From NCBI GenBank assembly GCA_009693115.1, contig SHXW01000022.1:1-38468 (forward strand): 38,468 nucleotides of DNA, given 5' to 3'. Both the position numbers and the translations under genes were made by a program. Source of the DNA: Dehalococcoidia bacterium (GTDB taxonomy: Bacteria; Chloroflexota; Dehalococcoidia; Lucifugimonadales; Lucifugimonadaceae). This document shows positions 1-7,858 of this stretch, piece after piece. Position 1 is the first letter of the stretch. Every line of letters begins with the position of its first letter. The notes beneath the pieces were generated by a model. It made no database searches. It was not told the DNA's origin and saw only the letters and a program-made list of their open reading frames with translations.

Positions 1-318
1 CGGAATGTCAGGGAAATTAGGGGACATGCAGGGGGCCATGCGGGAGGCCCGTCACGGGCGGAAGGCGCAACGCGCTCCGTCCAGACATGTGACCCGTCAG
101 GCACAAACCGTCAGAATACGACAGGTCTGCGGGCCGTGGGTGCGCCGGGGACAGGATACGGGCAGTTGTTATCTTAGCGGGGTGCGTCTTCCACAGCGGT
201 TGCCTTCTCCACACCGCACCACTGCCCGGCCCAGTTCGGCGCACGTATACTCGCCCCATCCTCTCCTTCGGCCCGGCCCCCAAATCCCGGCGCGCCGGGG
301 TCACCGCAATGAGCCGCC
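1..318. other. Upstream region of dnaG, no gene seen
   Basis: No convincing gene lies here; the open frames on both strands are short, arginine/proline-rich and lack ribosome binding sites. A TATACT hexamer at 246-251 could be a -10 box for the dnaG-rpoD unit, but no good -35 box sits 16-18 bases upstream of it, so a promoter is only a suggestion. No tRNA-like fold or long repeat was recognised. Confidence 0.4.
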
Positions 319-2202
319 GTGTCCCTATTAGATGAAGTCAAACAGCGCGTAGACATAGTCCAGGTCGTCTCGAAGTACGCAGACCTGGACACCTCTTCGC
401 GCATCCCGAAGGCCCTCTGTCCGTTCCACTCCGAACGCACGCCCTCCTTCGTCGTCTACCCCGAGTCCGGGACCTGGCACTGCTTCGGCTCATGCGCCAC
501 CGGGGGCGACGCCGTCTCCTTCCTGATGAAGAAGGAGAACATCCCGTTCCAGGAGGCGCTCAAGCGTCTGGCAGATGACCTCGGCATACAGGCCAGAGAC
601 GAGCGCGCCGGGCCAGCGCGCAACATTTCAGACCTGTACGAGGCGAACGAGGTCGCCGCCCGCTACTTCAAGGCCCGCCTGCGCGCTCCCGAAGGCGAGG
701 CCGCCCGCAAATACGTGGAAGGCCGCGGTTTTTCGATGGAGGCGGCAGACAGGCGCGGCCTCGGCCTCGCCCCCTCCGGCCTGGAGTCCCTGGGCGGCCA
801 TCTGAAGGCACGCGGCGTGGATGCCCGCGCCGCCGTCGGTGCAGGCCTCATCACACGCGCCCAGGACGGCGCATGGCGGGACATGTTCCGCAACCGCCTG
901 ACGATCGAGATCCGCGATGCGCAGGGCAGGCTGTGCGGCTTCGGAGCACGCAGCCTCGACGGCTCAGAGCCGAAGTACCTGAACACAGCGAAGTCCGACA
1001 CCTTCGACAAGGGCCGCATCCTGTACGGCCTGAACTGGGCCGCAGATACCGTGCGGACGACGGGCGAGGCGGTGGTGGTCGAGGGTTACATGGACGCCCT
1101 CGCAGCCCACGAGCACGGCATCGGGAACGTCATCGCCTGCATGGGCACCGCCATCACTCCGGACCAGCTCGAACTCGTGGCCCGCCTCGTGAGCAACCGC
1201 AACCGGGTGGGCCGCATCATCCTGTGCCTGGATGCAGACTCGGCGGGCCAGGAGTCCACCCTGAGGGAACTGTCCCAGTCCCACACCTTGTTCCAGACCG
1301 GATGGCAGAGCGCCAGCCGGCCTTTCCCGCCGTCAGAAATCAAAGCCGCCTCGATAGAGGGTGGCAAGGACCCTGATGAGGTGATCAGGGCAGACCGGGC
1401 GGCATGGGACAGGGCCATCGCCAACGCGGTGCCGTTCCTCCAGTGGATGATCAATGCCTATTCAGCCCGCTTTGACGTATCAACCCCCCAGGGCAAGGCG
1501 GCGTTGTTCGAGGCTGTGAAAGACCCGATCTACGCCGTCTCCAACACTTATGAACAGGACCGCTACCTGACCTCGCTGGCGAAAAGCATGGGCGTGCCCG
1601 AACAGCGGCTGCGCGCCATGCTCACCCGTCCGGCCGCAGGCCCTGCTGCCACGGCTGGCGAGGGGTCCCGCAGGCAAGCCTCCCCCCGCCGGACGCGCGA
1701 ACGGGAGGGGCGCATCGCACCCTCTCAGGTCGCCGCCGCCCTTGAGTCATCGGGCCAGGACGCCATCGAGGAGTACCTGCTCTCCCTGCTGCTCCGCCAT
1801 GAGGACCTGCGTGACTACGCCCTCGCCGTCCCGGACGAACATTTCCGTGACGCGGCCAACAGGGAGTTGTTCACACAGTGGCGCAGTTCGTCCCTAACGG
1901 CGTTACTGCAGGCGCCCCGCGAAGGCCCGCCGGGCGGTAAGATCGATCAACTGCTGTCCCGGCAACTGCCTCCGGCTGACCACCTCCAGCGCGTGGACGC
2001 CGTGAACCAGTGCGTGCGCCGCCTCCGGGAACGCCACCTCCGCATGATCAAGGGCCTGGAGGTAAAGGCGTTTTCCGAACTGGAACCGCTGTTGCCAGAA
2101 GGGCAGCGTGAAGAGCTTCGTAAACAGTCGCTAGACTCCAATTCCAGGCTCCGCCAGGTCTTCACAGGCCCCGGCCGCACCGGGACCAACAGGTCCGGGT
2201 AG
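319..2202 (+). CDS. dnaG: DNA primase DnaG
   Basis: DnaG makes the RNA primers for lagging-strand DNA synthesis at the replication fork. The 627-residue protein begins with a CHC2 zinc-binding domain (C34, H37, C55, C59). The Toprim catalytic core follows, with VVEGYMD carrying E255 and D259 and LDADSAG carrying D305 and D307. The C-terminal part is variable, as expected for the helicase-binding region. Length fits the family, usually about 580-650 residues. The start is GTG at 319, giving [13 protein letters not shown], the usual DnaG beginning; an ATG at 309 is out of frame. The zinc site is odd: the last two cysteines are spaced CFGSC instead of the usual CFGC. The rpoD start lies 22 bases after the stop, so the two genes are probably one transcript. 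Confidence 0.97.
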   Translation: MSLLDEVKQRVDIVQVVSKYADLDTSSRIPKALCPFHSERTPSFVVYPESGTWHCFGSCATGGDAVSFLMKKENIPFQEALKRLADDLGIQARDERAGPARNISDLYEANEVAARYFKARLRAPEGEAARKYVEGRGFSMEAADRRGLGLAPSGLESLGGHLKARGVDARAAVGAGLITRAQDGAWRDMFRNRLTIEIRDAQGRLCGFGARSLDGSEPKYLNTAKSDTFDKGRILYGLNWAADTVRTTGEAVVVEGYMDALAAHEHGIGNVIACMGTAITPDQLELVARLVSNRNRVGRIILCLDADSAGQESTLRELSQSHTLFQTGWQSASRPFPPSEIKAASIEGGKDPDEVIRADRAAWDRAIANAVPFLQWMINAYSARFDVSTPQGKAALFEAVKDPIYAVSNTYEQDRYLTSLAKSMGVPEQRLRAMLTRPAAGPAATAGEGSRRQASPRRTREREGRIAPSQVAAALESSGQDAIEEYLLSLLLRHEDLRDYALAVPDEHFRDAANRELFTQWRSSSLTALLQAPREGPPGGKIDQLLSRQLPPADHLQRVDAVNQCVRRLRERHLRMIKGLEVKAFSELEPLLPEGQREELRKQSLDSNSRLRQVFTGPGRTGTNRSG

Positions 2203-2224
2203 ACAGGGGGGGACGGACGGGAAG

Positions 2225-3802
2225 ATGGCACGCAAGCTCACCACAGACAAACTGAAGGCGTCACTCTCCTCCGCAGATGACGCCGAACCGCTTGTGGACG
2301 CCGCCCCGGCGGGGGATGACCTTTCGCGCATGGCCATCTCCCGGGAAGGCGGCGCTTCTATGGAGGACGAGGCCAATCTGGACGGGGGCGACACATCATC
2401 AGACGCGCCCTCCCTGGACTCACCCTTCTGGGCCGGGCCTCCGCCAGGCATCGCGGCAGAGGCGGGTAGCTCCGTTGGGCCTGCTGACTCTGAACAGGCA
2501 CTCGAGCAGGATGACATCACCGACGACCCTGTCCGCATGTACCTGCGGGAGATCGGCAAGGTCCACCTGCTGACGGGGCCGGACGAGCGGCTGCTCGCCC
2601 GTTCCATAGAGCTTCAACGCAGGCTTGAGGCTGTCGAAAAGGCGCTCAAGGTCCGCAATGAAGGCCGGCAGCCGACAGACGCCGAGACGGTGTCCGAACT
2701 CGCCACGCAGCTCGGGGCGCAGCAGAAGACGGCGGACTCGGTGGCAAAGTTCCTGGGCGTCAGCGCCCGGGGTGGCGTTACACTCGCCGCCCTGAGCGAG
2801 AACGCAGAGGTGCGCGCCCTCATAGACGGGACGCACAACGAAGGCCTGCTCCTCTACCTCTCGGACGCCTTCAACTGCTCGCAGGAACAGGCCATGCAGA
2901 TGGTTGTGGACCTCTCCATACTCTCCGCGCTCGTCCCGCCGTCCCTGCGCGAGGCCCTGGACGAAGACCCGAGGCTGGAGAGGTTGCCGAAGCTCATTGC
3001 CTCGGAGGGCGCGTCTGAACGCTTCGCGATGTACGAGTTCCTGTTCAGCGCACACTTCACCAACCTGCGCGCCGAATCGGCGCGCTGCGAAAAGCACCTC
3101 GCGGAGGCCAACCTGCGCCTGGTGGTGAGCGTCGCCAAGAAGTACATAGGCCGTGGGATGAACCTGCTGGACCTGATCCAGGAAGGCAATATCGGACTCA
3201 TACGGGCCGTTGAGAAGTTCGACTACCGCAAGGGTTACAAGTTCTCAACCTACGCCACCTGGTGGATACGCCAGTCCATCACCCGCTCAATAGCCGATCA
3301 GGCCCGCACCATACGCATCCCCGTGCACATGGTCGAGACCATCAACAAGCTGTTGCGCGTCTCGCGGCGCCTGGTCCAGGAGCGCGGCAGGGAGCCGACC
3401 ACCGAAGAGATCGCCAAGGAGCTTGAAATAACGCCGGACAAGGTGCGCGAGATACTGAAGCTCTCGCAGGAGCCTGTTTCTCTGAGCACTCCCATCGGAG
3501 AAGAGGAAGACTCCCACCTGGGTGACTTCATAGAGGACAAGAACGCCACCGCACCCCAGGAGGCCGCCACCTACCACCTGCTCCGGGAACAGGTTGAGGA
3601 GGTGCTGGACACGCTCAGCCTGCGCGAACGAAAGGTGCTGCAACTCCGCTTCGGCCTGACGGACGGACGATCCCGCACACTGGAGGAGGTGGGGCAGGAG
3701 TTCGGAGTGACGCGTGAACGCATCCGCCAGATCGAGGCGAAGGCCCTCCGCAAGCTCCGCCACCCCACCCGCTCGAAGAAGCTGCGGGACTTCCTGCATT
3801 AG
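2225..3802 (+). CDS. rpoD: Primary RNA polymerase sigma factor (sigma-70/SigA)
   Basis: This is the housekeeping sigma factor that directs RNA polymerase to -35/-10 promoters. The 525-residue protein has an acidic low-complexity N-terminus of about 95 residues, then region 1.2 ([17 protein letters not shown], from about residue 99). Region 2 starts near residue 291 ([16 protein letters not shown]) and includes the core-binding [12 protein letters not shown] and the -10-reading [14 protein letters not shown]. Region 3 follows, and region 4 runs from about residue 462 with the helix-turn-helix [20 protein letters not shown]. The near-perfect region 2/4 match separates it from alternative sigma factors. 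The start ATG follows a purine-rich ACGGACGGGAAG stretch. Its position directly behind dnaG matches the widespread dnaG-rpoD arrangement. Confidence 0.97.
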   Translation: MARKLTTDKLKASLSSADDAEPLVDAAPAGDDLSRMAISREGGASMEDEANLDGGDTSSDAPSLDSPFWAGPPPGIAAEAGSSVGPADSEQALEQDDITDDPVRMYLREIGKVHLLTGPDERLLARSIELQRRLEAVEKALKVRNEGRQPTDAETVSELATQLGAQQKTADSVAKFLGVSARGGVTLAALSENAEVRALIDGTHNEGLLLYLSDAFNCSQEQAMQMVVDLSILSALVPPSLREALDEDPRLERLPKLIASEGASERFAMYEFLFSAHFTNLRAESARCEKHLAEANLRLVVSVAKKYIGRGMNLLDLIQEGNIGLIRAVEKFDYRKGYKFSTYATWWIRQSITRSIADQARTIRIPVHMVETINKLLRVSRRLVQERGREPTTEEIAKELEITPDKVREILKLSQEPVSLSTPIGEEEDSHLGDFIEDKNATAPQEAATYHLLREQVEEVLDTLSLRERKVLQLRFGLTDGRSRTLEEVGQEFGVTRERIRQIEAKALRKLRHPTRSKKLRDFLH

Positions 3803-3916
3803 GGCATTAGGGCAGCAGGGTGTTAAGGCCGCGGCACGAACGCACCCGCACCGCCTGCTACCATCTCAGGCCCCGGGCACTGGTCCCGGGCGCGCCGCTC
3901 GAACGAGGAGCCGATT

Positions 3917-4291
3917 TTGGGGCAGTTTTTCATACTCGCCGCTTCCGATACAGCAGGCGTCCGCGACGTGCTGCTTGTTGCCGGGTTCGTTCTGGTCTTC
4001 TTTTTCCTGCTCTTTTTCGCTGTTCTGGGCATCCTCCTCTACCGGCAGATGAGCAGGCTTTCGAGCAGGGTGGAGTCAGGGCTGTCCCGCATGGAATCGG
4101 GCCTCGAGAAGTTCGAGAGCGCAGCGGAAACCGTGACCGGCCTCGCTGGCACTGTCAGCAAGGCGGTGGCTGGCATGGGGACACTGGGACTGGGCAAGAT
4201 CATCGGCAGATTGTTTGGCGGCAGCGAAAAGGCAGAGGGCCAGCCCCCAGGCGAAGAGAAGCAGGGCCGGAACGACACAGAACGCAGGTAA
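3917..4291 (+). CDS. Small single-pass membrane protein with amphipathic tail
   Basis: The function is not recognised. The 124-residue protein has one strong hydrophobic segment (about residues 17-43, rich in Val, Phe and Leu), then a charged heptad-like stretch (RLSSRVESGLSRMESGLEKFESA) that could form a coiled coil. A Gly-rich helix and a very polar C-terminus follow. This resembles small DUF948-type or Tat-like membrane proteins in shape only. The start is TTG at 3917, chosen because GAGGAG (3905-3910) lies six bases upstream; no ATG fits. It lies 114 bases after rpoD on the same strand and converges on pheA. Confidence 0.7.
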   Translation: MGQFFILAASDTAGVRDVLLVAGFVLVFFFLLFFAVLGILLYRQMSRLSSRVESGLSRMESGLEKFESAAETVTGLAGTVSKAVAGMGTLGLGKIIGRLFGGSEKAEGQPPGEEKQGRNDTERR

Positions 4292-4320
4292 CTCTGCCGC
4301 ACGCCGGGCCGGGCGCAGGC

Positions 4321-5193
4321 CTAGCCGGCCTCGGGCAGCTCCGCCCTCGGGTAAGACCCCAGCACCTTCATCATCTGCGTCATCTGCCTTATCTCTTCGA
4401 GCGCGGCTGCGATCTCCGGGTCCGAGCGGTGGCCATCTATGTCCGCCAGGAAGATGTACCGCCCCAGTCTTATGCCCGATGGCCGGGACTCGATCTTCGA
4501 AAGGTTGATCCCGCGCCTGGCGATCGGCCCCAGCGTCTTGTACAACGCGCCCGGCTCGTCACGCACGTCATAGCAGAGCGAAGTCCTGTCCCTGCCTGTC
4601 CTGGGGTGGTCTTCGGGCGCGAGCACGACAAACCGCGTGATGTTGTTGTTCGCGTCCTGAATGCCCTCGGCGAGGACGTTCAGCCCGTAAATGCCTGCCG
4701 CCCGGAGAGGCCCGATGGCCGCTGCTCCGGACCTCGTCCCGGCCTTCACCTCTGCGGCCGCAGCGGCATTGCTCAGCGCAGCCACCTGTTCAGCGTGGGG
4801 AAGGTGTTTCGCCAGGTAGCCCCGGCACTGACCGAGGGCCTGCGGGTGCGAAAGCACGGCCCTGACGTCCTCCACCCTCGTCCCCGGGGCGGCCATGAGG
4901 CAGTGCTTGACCGGCAGGAGTATCTCGCTCTTGATCTTTGCCCGTTTCGCCGTGATCAGGAAGTCCAGTATGTCCACTATCGAGCCGTACAGGCTGTTTT
5001 CGATCGGCACGACGGCCTCGTCAACTTCGCCGGACTCCACAGCGGCGCAGACATGCCCGGCCGTGGGGAACGGGACGAACTCGGCATCGGGTGCGTAGCG
5101 CGCCGCCGCCTCCTGCGTGTACGTGCCGGGAGGTCCCAGATAGGCGACCCTGCTTCGCCTGCCTTGTGGGGCCCATGGAGGACGGGTGGTCAT
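4321..5193 (-). CDS. pheA: Prephenate dehydratase
   Basis: This enzyme converts prephenate to phenylpyruvate, the committed step of phenylalanine synthesis in the cytoplasm. The 290-residue protein is monofunctional, with no chorismate mutase domain. The catalytic domain runs from about residue 15 (VAYLGPPGTYTQEAA) through VPIENSLYGSI to NNITRFVVLA, a typical dehydratase signature. A C-terminal ACT domain follows (about residues 205-285), with GALYKTL and ESRPS, the family's phenylalanine-binding motifs. The enzyme is therefore probably feedback-inhibited by phenylalanine. The start lies only seven bases after the stop of the upstream TrkA-like gene, so it is probably co-transcribed with a potassium-uptake cluster, an unusual partner. 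Confidence 0.96.
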   Translation of the reverse strand: MTTRPPWAPQGRRSRVAYLGPPGTYTQEAAARYAPDAEFVPFPTAGHVCAAVESGEVDEAVVPIENSLYGSIVDILDFLITAKRAKIKSEILLPVKHCLMAAPGTRVEDVRAVLSHPQALGQCRGYLAKHLPHAEQVAALSNAAAAAEVKAGTRSGAAAIGPLRAAGIYGLNVLAEGIQDANNNITRFVVLAPEDHPRTGRDRTSLCYDVRDEPGALYKTLGPIARRGINLSKIESRPSGIRLGRYIFLADIDGHRSDPEIAAALEEIRQMTQMMKVLGSYPRAELPEAG

Positions 5194-5200
5194 GGCCGGG

Positions 5201-5866
5201 CTACCTGAGTTCAGTCAGGGCTTCCCACAACGTCTCTGCGGCGTCTGCGGGAGCGACGGCTATCACTTCATCCTCGGCCTGGAGCACCGTGTCCGGCTGG
5301 CCGGTCTGCACCTTGCCGTCCGCGCTCACCACCAGGATGACCATGCTGCCGTAGGGCAACGAAATCTCCCTGACTGCCCTTCCCACCGCCACTGACAGCG
5401 CCGGGATCTTTATACCCACCACTTCGCGACTGCCAGCGGCCACAGGCATGAGTTTGAGCAGGGGGTGCGCCGGAAGCGAGCCTGCCAGGTTCGCTATCAG
5501 CACGTCTATCTTGCTCACCACCGCGTCCACGCCCACGGTCTCGAACAGGCGCACATTGTCGGGCTGGTTCGCGAGCGCCACCGTGCGCGGCGTCTGCAAG
5601 ACGCGCTTCGCCAGCTGGCAGGCCGCCAGGTTCTCCTCGTCTGATGGCGTGACCGCCACGAAGATCTGAGCGCGCGCCGCACCCGCCTCCGTCAATACAG
5701 CGACGGAAGAGGCGTACCCGGCCCGGCCCACGCTGCCGAGGTCCTCCTGCGCCCGCGCCAGCAGCGCGGCGTCAGGGTCTATAACGAACACCTCATGGCC
5801 AGCGGCGACAAGCGACGCCGCCAGCGCGGACCCGAGCGACCCCGCCCCTGAGACTATTACGTACAC
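5201..5866 (-). CDS. TrkA-family potassium channel regulator (RCK N + C)
   Basis: Proteins of this type sit on the cytoplasmic face of Trk/Ktr potassium transporters and sense NAD(H) or ATP. The 221-residue protein has a Rossmann fold (YVIVSGAGSLGSALA, then VIDPD ending the second strand) over about residues 1-120 and a TrkA-C-like domain from about residue 145 to the end. The start is GTG at 5866 because GGAGG lies six bases upstream; an in-frame GTG at 5887 has no such site. The glycine motif and domain order match TrkA, but the sequence is more divergent than the copy at 7046-7702. It is the second of three RCK-type proteins in the cluster and lies seven bases before pheA. Confidence 0.88.
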   Translation of the reverse strand: MYVIVSGAGSLGSALAASLVAAGHEVFVIDPDAALLARAQEDLGSVGRAGYASSVAVLTEAGAARAQIFVAVTPSDEENLAACQLAKRVLQTPRTVALANQPDNVRLFETVGVDAVVSKIDVLIANLAGSLPAHPLLKLMPVAAGSREVVGIKIPALSVAVGRAVREISLPYGSMVILVVSADGKVQTGQPDTVLQAEDEVIAVAPADAAETLWEALTELR

Positions 5867-5936
5867 GCCCGTCCTCCGCCGGAACACCGTTTCGCCTGGG
5901 TTACGACCCGTACCTGCGTACCAGACACCGCCACTC

Positions 5937-5967
5937 CCTCTTTCCCCTTGAGGGCCGGGGAAAGAGG
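5937..5967. repeat. Perfect 11-bp inverted repeat (REP-like hairpin)
   Basis: The arms CCTCTTTCCCC (5937-5947) and GGGGAAAGAGG (5957-5967) pair perfectly around a nine-base loop. It lies between the TrkA-N-only gene and the next TrkA-like gene on the same strand, without a T-run. It is more likely a repeat hairpin or RNA-stability element than a terminator. Confidence 0.8.
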
Positions 5968-5980
5968 AGCGGAGCAGACC

Positions 5981-6394
5981 CTACACCCCGCCAAGCATCG
6001 CCATTACCTGCTCTATCTCCATCTGCGCCGGGTTCACCGTCTCTATTCCGGCGCCCCGGTAAATCGCGCTCAGGTACTCATCCTTCACGCTGCAGATCAC
6101 CCGCTTCACCCTGTAGATCAGCTTGGCCTTCTGGGCGAGGAGTCCGTTGCGGACGTCCTGCTCGGCCACCGCGATGAAAAGCCCGGCCTCCTGGATCCCG
6201 GCCTTCTCAAGCACGTCATTGGAGGCCCCGTCTCCCTCGATCACCGTGATCTCGCCGGAGTCTATCCGCGGGCGCGGCAGCGCGTCGAACGTACGGCGGT
6301 CCGGGTCTATCACTGTGACCCTGTGGCCCCCTTCGGCCAGCCGTGCCGCCAGGGCCGCCCCGGCGCGGCCTGCTCCTGCGATGATCACGTTCAA
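5981..6394 (-). CDS. TrkA-N domain protein lacking the TrkA-C domain
   Basis: This is a 137-residue protein that is almost only an RCK/TrkA-N Rossmann domain: NVIIAGAGRAGAALAARLA for the dinucleotide-binding loop, VTVIDPD for the acidic residue after strand 2, and VIEGDGA further on. The TrkA-C ligand domain present in both neighbours is absent, and the stop is clean, so it is a short form rather than an obvious frameshift. The start is TTG at 6394, preceded by a G-rich stretch (AGAGGGGGCAGG); an in-frame GTG two codons later is possible. It could assemble with the full-length TrkA proteins of the cluster as a gating subunit, which is inference. Confidence 0.85.
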   Translation of the reverse strand: MNVIIAGAGRAGAALAARLAEGGHRVTVIDPDRRTFDALPRPRIDSGEITVIEGDGASNDVLEKAGIQEAGLFIAVAEQDVRNGLLAQKAKLIYRVKRVICSVKDEYLSAIYRGAGIETVNPAQMEIEQVMAMLGGV

Positions 6395-6492
6395 TTCGGG
6401 CCTGCCCCCTCTGGATTGACTGCACCGAAGGGTACATCTCCCCGGCGCGGCTCAATTATCGTTTGTGTTTCTCGGAGCCGGGCACCCGCGGT

Positions 6493-6975
6493 TCAGCCAG
6501 CACCGTTCTGGGAGCGTCCGCCGCGCGACAGGGCGCCTGTCACAGGCGCGCCCCGGGGCGAGGCGCGCCACAAGACCACCTGGCAGGGCGCGTGCTCAAG
6601 CACATAGTGGAGGTCGTCTGGCATGCGGAACACGCCGTAGTCAGACGGGTAGGGCGTGCCGATGACAAGCGCCTGCACATCCCGCATCGCCGCCTCATGG
6701 ACGATGGCAGGCCCGATCTCCCTCGCCTGCACGATGTCGGACTGCATGGACTCTTTGGGCAGGTGGGCCGTGTGTTCAGCTTCCATGAGCGCCGTCTCGC
6801 CGCGGTCGGCCTCTTCAGGGGTGTCGGCGTCAACCGGCAGGGTACGCGGGATCCGGATGACATACAGGATGGTCAGGCGGCCCTTTGTCGCGCGAACCAT
6901 GTCGGCGGCGAGGCTCACGGCACGGCCGTCGGACTCGTCTCCGCGCACCAGGACCATGACTCTTGATAAGGCCAT
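6493..6975 (-). CDS. Universal stress protein (UspA) family
   Basis: This is a 160-residue protein with the Usp alpha/beta fold: VMVLVRGDESDGRAVSLAADM at the start, a central variable helix, then QALVIGTPYP and HYVLEHAPCQVVLW, which match the family's final strand and HAPCPVLVV ending. The usual ATP-binding pattern G-x2-G-x9-G-S/T after the fourth strand is not intact (GTPYPSDYGVFRMPDDLHY), so it may not bind ATP in the usual way. It is encoded between RCK-type genes and downstream of trkH. Usp domains accompany ion transporters in several lineages, so a role in tuning potassium uptake is plausible. The C-terminal 20 residues are low-complexity. Confidence 0.85.
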   Translation of the reverse strand: MALSRVMVLVRGDESDGRAVSLAADMVRATKGRLTILYVIRIPRTLPVDADTPEEADRGETALMEAEHTAHLPKESMQSDIVQAREIGPAIVHEAAMRDVQALVIGTPYPSDYGVFRMPDDLHYVLEHAPCQVVLWRASPRGAPVTGALSRGGRSQNGAG

Positions 6976-7045
6976 TGCTGTGTCTGCCCCGTTGTGGGTG
7001 CGCGCCCCGGCCCCGCCCTTTCCGCACTGGAAGGGGCGGGAGGGG

Positions 7046-7702
7046 TCAGGACGCGATCTTCTCTACTAGGTCATCGCGGCCTGCGACAACAAGTATGTCG
7101 CCGGCCCTGAGTTTCTCATCCAGGTCAGGGCTGAGCGTAATGTCCTCACCCCTTTTCAGGGCGATGACCGCCACCCCATATTTGTCTCTCACACCCGAGA
7201 ACCCCGCTTCCCGCAGGGTCAGGCTGGTGAACCGCTCCGGCACCTTGAGGCGGCTGATGCCGAATGCAGACGTCATCTCCATGTACTCGTCCACATCCGG
7301 GGCAAAGAGCGAGTGGGCCATGCGTACGCCCATCTCAGACTCCGGGTTTATGACGCGGTTGCAGCCTATGCGCTCCAGCGTCTCCCTGTGCAGTTCCGAA
7401 TAAGCGCGGGCGACGACATATTTCATGTTCATGGTCTTCAGGAGCACGCTGACCATGATCGAGGCTTCAACGTTCGCGCCGACCGCCACGATGGCAATGT
7501 CGAAGTTGTGGACGCCCAGGTCGCGCAGGACGGACTCCTGCGTGGCGTCACCGCGGACGGCGTACGTCACCTCGCCCATCATGCCCTGGACCTTGGCCTC
7601 GTCCGAGTCAATGCCCATGACATCGTGGCCGAGCTGGTAAAGCGTCCGCGCCACGTTCGCGCCAAAGCGCCCGAGACCTATTACTACAACCTGACGTTTC
7701 AT
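7046..7702 (-). CDS. trkA: Potassium uptake regulator TrkA/KtrA
   Basis: This is the cytoplasmic gating subunit for the TrkH/KtrB-type channel encoded upstream. The 218-residue protein starts with the classic dinucleotide loop VVIGLGRFGANVARTL, followed by GIDSDE and RGDAT, which contact the nucleotide in the family. The TrkA-C domain covers about residues 130-218 and ends GDILVVAGRDDLVEKI, a typical RCK_C finish. Of the three RCK proteins here it is the most canonical and the likeliest true partner of TrkH. The ATG lies six bases after a TAGTTA element on the minus strand and has no ribosome binding site, so it may have its own promoter. Confidence 0.95.
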   Translation of the reverse strand: MKRQVVVIGLGRFGANVARTLYQLGHDVMGIDSDEAKVQGMMGEVTYAVRGDATQESVLRDLGVHNFDIAIVAVGANVEASIMVSVLLKTMNMKYVVARAYSELHRETLERIGCNRVINPESEMGVRMAHSLFAPDVDEYMEMTSAFGISRLKVPERFTSLTLREAGFSGVRDKYGVAVIALKRGEDITLSPDLDEKLRAGDILVVAGRDDLVEKIAS

Positions 7703-7759
7703 AATTTGTAACTATCCCAAAACAATCTCTGCTGCCGGGAGAGATTTGGGGCCCAAACA

Positions 7760-7780
7760 CCCTCTCCCAGCGGGAGAGGG
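7760..7780. repeat. REP-like inverted repeat
   Basis: CCCTCTCCC (7760-7768) and GGGAGAGGG (7772-7780) pair perfectly around the three-base loop AGC. The same core recurs in several other gaps and inside coding sequence in this window. Here it separates trkH from trkA. Confidence 0.85.
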
Positions 7781-7858
7781 TTGTGGTGCGGGAGAGGCCC
7801 GTTTTTTTCTATTGATGTCATCCATTGACGCCCGCCGCTGGCGTTCCGGGATGATTTC

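Noticed and set aside
2420-3097. 225-codon minus-strand frame inside rpoD
   Set aside because: It is antisense to conserved sigma-factor sequence and has no start signal or family match.
3820-5208. 462-codon plus-strand frame
   Set aside because: It runs across the small membrane protein and the whole of pheA on the opposite strand and has Arg/Pro-rich shadow composition with no domain.
7789-7808. CGGG-CCCG hairpin with seven T as a terminator
   Set aside because: It points along the plus strand, where no gene ends; trkH and trkA are both on the minus strand.
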